Below are positions 58,457 to 64,000 of a stretch of DNA of 64,000 bases, piece after piece. The first letter of the stretch is position 1; every line of letters begins with the position of its first letter. The notes beneath the pieces were generated by a model. That model did not search any database, was not told the origin of the DNA, and saw only the letters and a list, made by a program, of their open reading frames with translations. Both the position numbers and the translations under genes were made by a program. Source of the stretch: Pleurodeles waltl (taxonomy: Eukaryota; Chordata; Amphibia; Caudata; Salamandridae); the NCBI RefSeq assembly GCF_031143425.1, contig NC_090442.1:430731776-430795775 (forward strand), in the 5' to 3' direction.

Positions 58457-58559
58457 CATAGTTTGTACAGCGTGCCTGACATTGACTCAGCATAAATAGT
58501 AATATTTCAGAGTTCACACGGAGGCAGGAATAAAGGGGTGGGAAATGGATCATTTGCGA

Positions 58560-59222
58560 AAGCATAAAAGAGTTTTCTGATGTATGAAAATCAAAGTTGC
58601 AATTGAGTAACATATTACCAAATTGCAATTTGGGTTTCGCGACCAAATACTGATTCTGTATTTGGTGGGGCATGTTTTTAGTGTCCCTTTGAAATACCAA
58701 ATCATAGTGATATGTATTAATGTTTTGCTACTGAAATCATATTGCATATCATTAATATTTTACCTGAAAGGAGGTGTTAACCTATTTGAAAATTGAAAGG
58801 AGTCCCCAAGCGACCCCATCCCCTTTGTGAATGTTGAAAAAAGTATTTTTTAAGTGTAGGCAGTGGTCCAAATTACACATTTCATTTTTTTTGTTTCAAT
58901 GCATTCCATTTTCCTTTAAGGAAACGGGGCTAAATTTAAAGAAAAATATGATTTATTTAAAAGCAATCACAGACATGGTGGTCTGCTGACTCAGCAGGCT
59001 ACCATCCCTGGGATGTCTGTGATTCCTAGCCGCACACAATTTGCAACCAACCTCATTAATATCTAAAAGGTATGTCAAATTGCAACCCACTATGAATTGG
59101 TATTTTGCAAACCAACCTATTGGTACATAGATCACTGTGCAAATTACCTCACGGGTCTAAAAAATACTTGTCACATATTTTGACCAGTATTTTGTGACAA
59201 GTTGTATGTACATGTGGCCCTT
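58560..59222. mobile_element. Diverged MITE of the 61181 family
   Basis: A 120-bp internal segment is shared with 61181-61736: ttttcctttaaggaaa, then atttaaaagca, then acagacatggtggtctgctg and ccatccctg. The right end (tgtacatgtggccc) resembles its terminal repeat. The left end is approximate. Confidence 0.6.
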
Positions 59223-59759
59223 AATTCTATCATATTTTACAGTGGTAATTTTCTGCCACTGACCACTTAGGCTGTTCCCTGATTTGCCACCTCTGGCACT
59301 TGTTTGCCATAGTATAGCTATGGAACATGAAATGGCAGATTTTAACCACCTCATAAAACTCTGAAGCATTTATTTTTAAAACTTACAAAAGGATTGCCAG
59401 GTAAGTCCGCTGATTTGTCACTTATCTTTGAATGACTCTCATTCCCTGCTGCATCCCTGAAAAAGAGGATATAGTGGTCCAAATAAATAGATAATGGATC
59501 TTGATACAAATTGATTCATCATTTTTCTTTTTTTTTTTTACTTTATAATTGCTTATTAAACATTTGAAGATACATTTATTGTTACACTGTCACAACATAA
59601 TCAATAATGTTTCTGAATTCTTCTTCATGCACTATTGGGTGGCATTTGACATGAAAACAATAATATTAATGTGTGCAGTCCTTTTGTGTCTTGCTCAAAC
59701 GCTTTCAAAAACAGTTTATTAGGTTCTACAGGTAATTCATCCATAAACTGCAATATAGT

Positions 59760-60720
59760 ACCTAAACCCCTTAAGTGCCAACCACACCTATCTGGTTGTG
59801 CTGGACTGGGTCAAAGTCAAATGTGCAGGCCTATGGAAATGGAGATCAGGTCAAATACAGTCCCATTTTAGTACTGCTGAAGTTTTACTGTACATGGTTT
59901 TGTGCAAAGAGTCCCGTCCGTGCTGGGGAGGGTCACAGGAAACAAGGAGTTGTGTGGCATGAAGAGCAGGCTGGGCGTCATGGACGGGCTGGCAGGAGTT
60001 TCATGGTGGCAGACCTCTGCAGGGGTCAGATCTTGTTGTGCAAAGAGACTGGCAGGCGGCGTGTGATCAGTGCGATTCAGGTGCAAACAAGCACGTCCAC
60101 AGTCCTGAAGAGTCCAAAACGGTGCTTAATTTGTGCTTGTTGTTTCCGGTGCTGAGCACCAGCACTTATTTTTGATGGCCGGTGCTTATTCTTCTGCCTC
60201 AAGCATTTGTAGCGAGCAAAAGACACATTTGGGAACGGCCGAGGAAGAGGAAAACGAAAAAAGAGTCACTATGAAAGAAAGCAGAAAGCTGCCAGAGTGA
60301 GCTGAAGGGGCAGGGAGTGGCTGTAAATGGATAAAAGAGGCCTGAGATGGCTTCAGGATTACACTGCCTCAGTATTCAATGCTTGCACATATCACTCCAG
60401 TACCTGCCGTTTCAGAGGAGAGCATTGGGCATTGGCATGTTTTTATTTACAAATTAAGCACTGGTCCAAAATCTTGATTAAACAACCTGTTGAGCCACAC
60501 TAAGGGTCCAGGACCTGACGGGCACCACTTGGAGGTTAGGAACTCGCTGAAGATACGTCCAGGAGCTGTGGGGGAGTCTTTTATGCCCCTGAGGTTCAGA
60601 TCATTAGGCCAGCAGACTAACCCTTTTGGTCACTGTGGGATACTGGGTTTAAGATGCAGTTGGAGGTTCAGTTCTTCTCCTCCAGGCAGGTAGGCAGCAG
60701 GTCAGCAAAACAGGGCAAAA
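59760..60720 (-). repeat. LTR-derived repeat fragment, interrupted by a hAT element
   Basis: It shares ordered words with 20030-21480 and 62640-63850 (ctggactgggtcaaagtcaa at 59805 and 62685; a ggtccaggacctg..caccacttgg segment near 60505). The element at 60120-60463 splits it. Confidence 0.5.
60120..60463. mobile_element. Non-autonomous hAT element with 8-bp duplication
   Basis: The 344-bp unit has ends cggtgcttaatttgt and, in reverse complement, cagtgcttaatttgt. It is flanked by the identical octamer gtccaaaa at 60112-60119 and 60464-60471. An 8-bp duplication and a CAGTG-type end are characteristic of hAT transposons. No gene is inside. Confidence 0.88.
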
Positions 60721-60724
60721 GATT

Positions 60725-61177
60725 CTTTAGAGCAGCAGTCCAACAGAGTGATTACCAGTGGCTGAGATTAATTCCAGCATTCCATCCATTAATACTTTAA
60801 TACAATTGTGTCTGGATTGTGGTAATTCCATCTGTTTTAGTCTCCAAAACACACTGATAGAATGGCAATAATGTTTTAAAATGTGACAACAAGACGTATT
60901 ACTAGTGACAGTTAAAGTAATCAATTTATATGGGCTGCTTGTGAAAAATTGTCTTATTTCTTGTAAACATCAACTCTATAGTCCATCAGTCCTCCACTGT
61001 TTTCATGATCGTCAGATCTGGACTTTATAAGGTTATTTTCCTTTTGTGACCTGTAAACTCTAGGACTAAGGCCATAACCTTTACCTCTAGGGTTTTCCTG
61101 TGGCCACAACAAAAGTCTGACATAACCTTCCATTAGGGTTAAGAGTTCTTTTAAACCTTCAGCTGTTCATAAGGCAC
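60725..61177. other. Non-coding stretch, nothing recognised
   Basis: No gene or clear repeat was recognised. Confidence 0.5.
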
Positions 61178-61180
61178 TAA

Positions 61181-61736
61181 GGGACAGATGTAGCACACAG
61201 TTTGCACATCGCAAACAGCAAATTTCACTGTTTGTGATGTGCAAACTGCACTTGGCAATGCACAAAACCCCTTTTACGATTCGGTAACCTGGTACCCAAA
61301 TCGCAAAATGGGTTTGCGAGTCGCAATTAGGAAGGGAGCAATCGCAGTTAGCACCCATTTCAAATGGTTGCTAAGCCATTCGCAAAAGGGAAGGGGTCCC
61401 CATGGGACCCCTTCCCCTTTCGTTTCATTTTTTTGTTTTGTAATGCATCTCGTTTTCCTTTAAGGAAAACGGGCTGCATTACAAAAAAAAAAACTGCTTT
61501 ATTTAAAAGCAGTTACAGACATGGTGGTCTGCTGTCTCCAGCAGGCCACCATCCCTGTGAGTGCGGCGAGTTTCAAGGGGGGTCACAAATAATGACGTGG
61601 GCCTTTACGACCCCCTTGCGAGTTGCAGATGGTGTCAGGGACACCATCCTACATTCCAAATTGTGACTCGCAAATTGCGAGTTGCTCTGACTCGCCATTT
61701 GCAAGTCGAAAAATGGAATATACCTACATCTGGCCC
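61181..61736. mobile_element. Harbinger-like MITE with TAA duplication
   Basis: The 556-bp unit has ends gggacagatgtag and, in reverse complement, gggccagatgtag, flanked by taa (61178-61180 and 61737-61739). The ends resemble those of H3 (gggccatatgtatg), and both have cgcaaattgcg-type subterminal words. Internal palindromes (ttttcctttaaggaaaac; agcaggccacc) are present. No gene was found. Confidence 0.85.
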
Positions 61737-61739
61737 TAA

Positions 61740-62600
61740 ATACTGTGCTTATAAATTGTTAGTTGTTCCCAGGAGTCTTACATTTGTTTTATCATGTTCC
61801 CTCAATTGTTATGAATTTAGCACTAAGAAACTGCTATCAATGTTACTGTTCATATACTATAACATAACACAACAATGGACTGCTGGGTCACAGTGGTGGT
61901 TACTCGAACCTACTTAAAGTGAGTTATCTGATTTTCCCTTACTGTGTCTTTGATGGGAGGCATAGGGACCTCAGGCACAGAAAACAATGAATAGCCTTGA
62001 CACACTCAGAGAAATCTCCTGGAGTATCAGAGCCATTGGTTCTTTGGTTTAGTCTGAAATAAATTCCAATTGGTTTCAGAAAACAGCAATGTATGTTCAG
62101 CAGATCTAAGCAAAAGTGGTTGCCTTAAGTGCATCTACCCTACTGGTAAATGCACTGAAGGCATAGACATTCCTGCTAGGCAGATAAAGTTCTCTATATA
62201 TGCGTTAAGACTAGTGGCTCTACCAGTCTGTCAGACTGATGCATCAGATGAGAGAAGATAGATAAGCACTGCCAAAGCTATCAGATCTGCCTTAATGTGT
62301 TAGTTCATGTACAAAAGCACACAGACTTTTGTGGTGGGTCGCTATGCAACCAGCCTCTTTCTCAATCTCAAAGTGACATGAAGAGAAATTAAGTCAAACC
62401 CTTTATGCACTTCTCCCTTCTAAAACAAGGTAGTAAAAGTAAAAGGCCTGGTAATCCAATATTTAGCACACAATGCCACACAAGTTTCAACGCAGTCGTA
62501 TGCAAATCAGTCTTGACCCTGTTCCAATGGGAATAGTCTGACCTGACCTGGCACATCAGATCCTCACCGAACTAGAACATAGGCAACCTAGGACTGGTTA
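61740..62600. other. Non-coding stretch, nothing recognised
   Basis: No gene or clear repeat was recognised. Confidence 0.5.
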
Positions 62601-62639
62601 TGTACTAGTTAAGGTTCATCAGCCACATATAGCTTGGTT

Positions 62640-64000
62640 CCAGTGACGCAGTGTGCAAGGGACCCACATCTGGTCACACTGGACTGGGTTAAAGTCAAAA
62701 GGTCAAGAAAATCCATAATGGAGTATGAGGTCTAATACAGGGGACAGGTTCTTTCCAGAGGAAAGTTTAGGGTGTAACTTCAAGGCAGTGAGAAGGGCTT
62801 TAGTCAGAGTTTGCATTGGCAGGTGATCAAAAGGAAATTATTGTCCACACAAAGAGCTCATCACCAGTTGAAGCTTTTCAATGGCAGGAAAGGCAGGGTT
62901 GTTATTGTTGACATGAAGAGCACCCGAAGGTGAAATTTGGAATTTCACAAGGCGACTGGAGGCAGTTATCTTTTTATGTCAAGGAGGATCAGTTATTGCA
63001 GTTTATAGGTTGAGGAAGTACACTCTGGCACCAGCCAAGAGTTCAAGACCTGGGGGGCACCTCTTGGGGGGTATGACTCACTCTGGCGAGGGGTTCTGAA
63101 GGTGCCACTTTTATACCCACTGAAAGACTATGTGTGAGGGTCACCACCTTTTTCTAACAGTAAACTGGTCAGTTCTTCCCCTGAGCCTGGCTCCATTCTG
63201 TCCAGAGTAATATAGGTCAGGCAGGCCCAGGTGTGGGCTACATTTGCCAATGATAAGGACATCATCTTCGGAAGTCAGGAAGGTGATGGGCACAACCCTC
63301 AGGCTTTGCAGCTCAGGATGGTCTGAGTGCAACCCTAGAGGCCACCCTCCTCAGATGAGAAACACCTCCTCGTGCACAGGGCCCTTTTGCCCCGTGTATG
63401 GAATGAATATATATCATGCCACAGGAGAGGTATTAGCAGTCATGTAAACCTGGGCACTTTTGGTTTGGCATATTTGGTACGGGCAGAAGAATGCCAACTT
63501 TCTAAAAGTGGAATCTTTGGAGTAGTAGTTTAAAATTTGACCATTAAAGAGGATTTTAAATTCCAATTCCAATGAGTCAAAGAGGTATTTCTCTGTCTGC
63601 TCCCAAATAAATCAAAGTTATCACTTATTAAGTGTAATAAGGTAACCCAGTACTAGCGTAGGAAAGAGCTAGCCTTGCTACAGTGAGGGAAGAAATTTGG
63701 GAGTTGTCATTGATAGGACATGTAAAACTTAAGTACACATGCCCTGCTTTCAAATAGCATGCTCTATGCACTATGCCCTATGATTGCTTAGGGCCTACCT
63801 TATGGTTGACTTATAAATATTTAAAAGGAAGGTTTAGGTCTGGCAAAATGGCAGTTTAAGACTGCACACACAATCTGTGCAAAGGCAGGCCTGATGTGGG
63901 AGCCCTGAAGCATGTTTTACTTACATGTCCCTGAGTACATGTATTCGCTAGGTACTTATAAGTATATTACATATGTCCATTAGCTGTATGCCAATCGTAG
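62640..64000 (-). repeat. LTR-derived repeat, runs off the window
   Basis: The segments accagccaagagttc (63031), gtaataaggtaacccagta (63640) and ttaaaaggaaggtttagg (63815) match 16380, 21310 and 21480. The last 100 bp (gtacttataagtatatta..ccaatcgtag) correspond to the region near 2070-2120 and 17920-17970. The copy continues beyond 64000. Confidence 0.55.

Noticed and set aside
1..64000. Host protein-coding exons, tRNA or rRNA genes
   Set aside because: All strong coding signals belong to Harbinger, Penelope or LINE families. I found no tRNA box pair or rRNA-like segment by eye, though a covariance search could still find a diverged one.

Overview
This looks like a repeat-dominated eukaryotic genome window, most likely from a salamander. 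The PIF/Harbinger load and the repeat types fit a newt such as Pleurodeles, but the species is an inference from general knowledge and not something I could check. I find no convincing host protein-coding gene, rRNA or tRNA. Nearly every long open frame is a transposon gene, a transposon pseudogene or a shadow of a tandem repeat.

Layout. 1-2.3 kb is non-coding and repeat-derived. It carries a short repeat (949-1039) that is a paralogous empty copy of the site where the next element landed. 2307-11608 is a complete 9.3 kb PIF/Harbinger element (H1) with 3-bp target duplications. It has three genes: a Myb/SANT protein (+), a HARBI1-like DDE transposase (-, broken) and a second, different Myb/SANT protein (+). 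It also carries several large minisatellites. 11761-15495 is a compact, more diverged Harbinger (H3) with a transposase (+) and one Myb/SANT protein (-). 15.9-21.5 kb holds LTR-derived repeats and a 46-bp tandem array. 21.8-27.1 kb holds several non-autonomous, Harbinger-like MITEs, two nearly perfect palindromes and one made of about a dozen hairpins end to end. 28593-30747 is a solo LTR with a perfect 5-bp duplication. 30.8-37.3 kb is a mosaic of related repeats and (TA)n tracts.

39.4-46.2 kb is a Penelope-like retroelement (reverse transcriptase plus GIY-YIG endonuclease) between inverted arms of about 1.97 kb. Each arm carries a hammerhead-ribozyme-like motif. The element sits inside the endonuclease domain of an L1-type LINE, with a 16-bp target duplication, and the LINE resumes at 46196 and runs to a poly(A) tail near 49500. 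49574-57733 is a second three-gene Harbinger (H2), inverted relative to H1 and with all three genes damaged. 57.7-64 kb holds older MITEs, a hAT-type element with a perfect 8-bp duplication, and more LTR-derived sequence.

How the parts relate. H1 and H2 share the order Myb1 > < transposase > Myb2: transposase and Myb2 diverge from a common spacer, and transposase and Myb1 converge. In known Harbinger systems the transposase needs a SANT/Myb partner for nuclear import and DNA binding. Here two such partners are encoded, and in H1 both read through intact after splicing while the transposase does not. The ends of H1/H2 resemble the ends of the hairpin-chain MITE, and the ends of H3 resemble those of the MITE at 61181, so autonomous and non-autonomous partners may both be in view.
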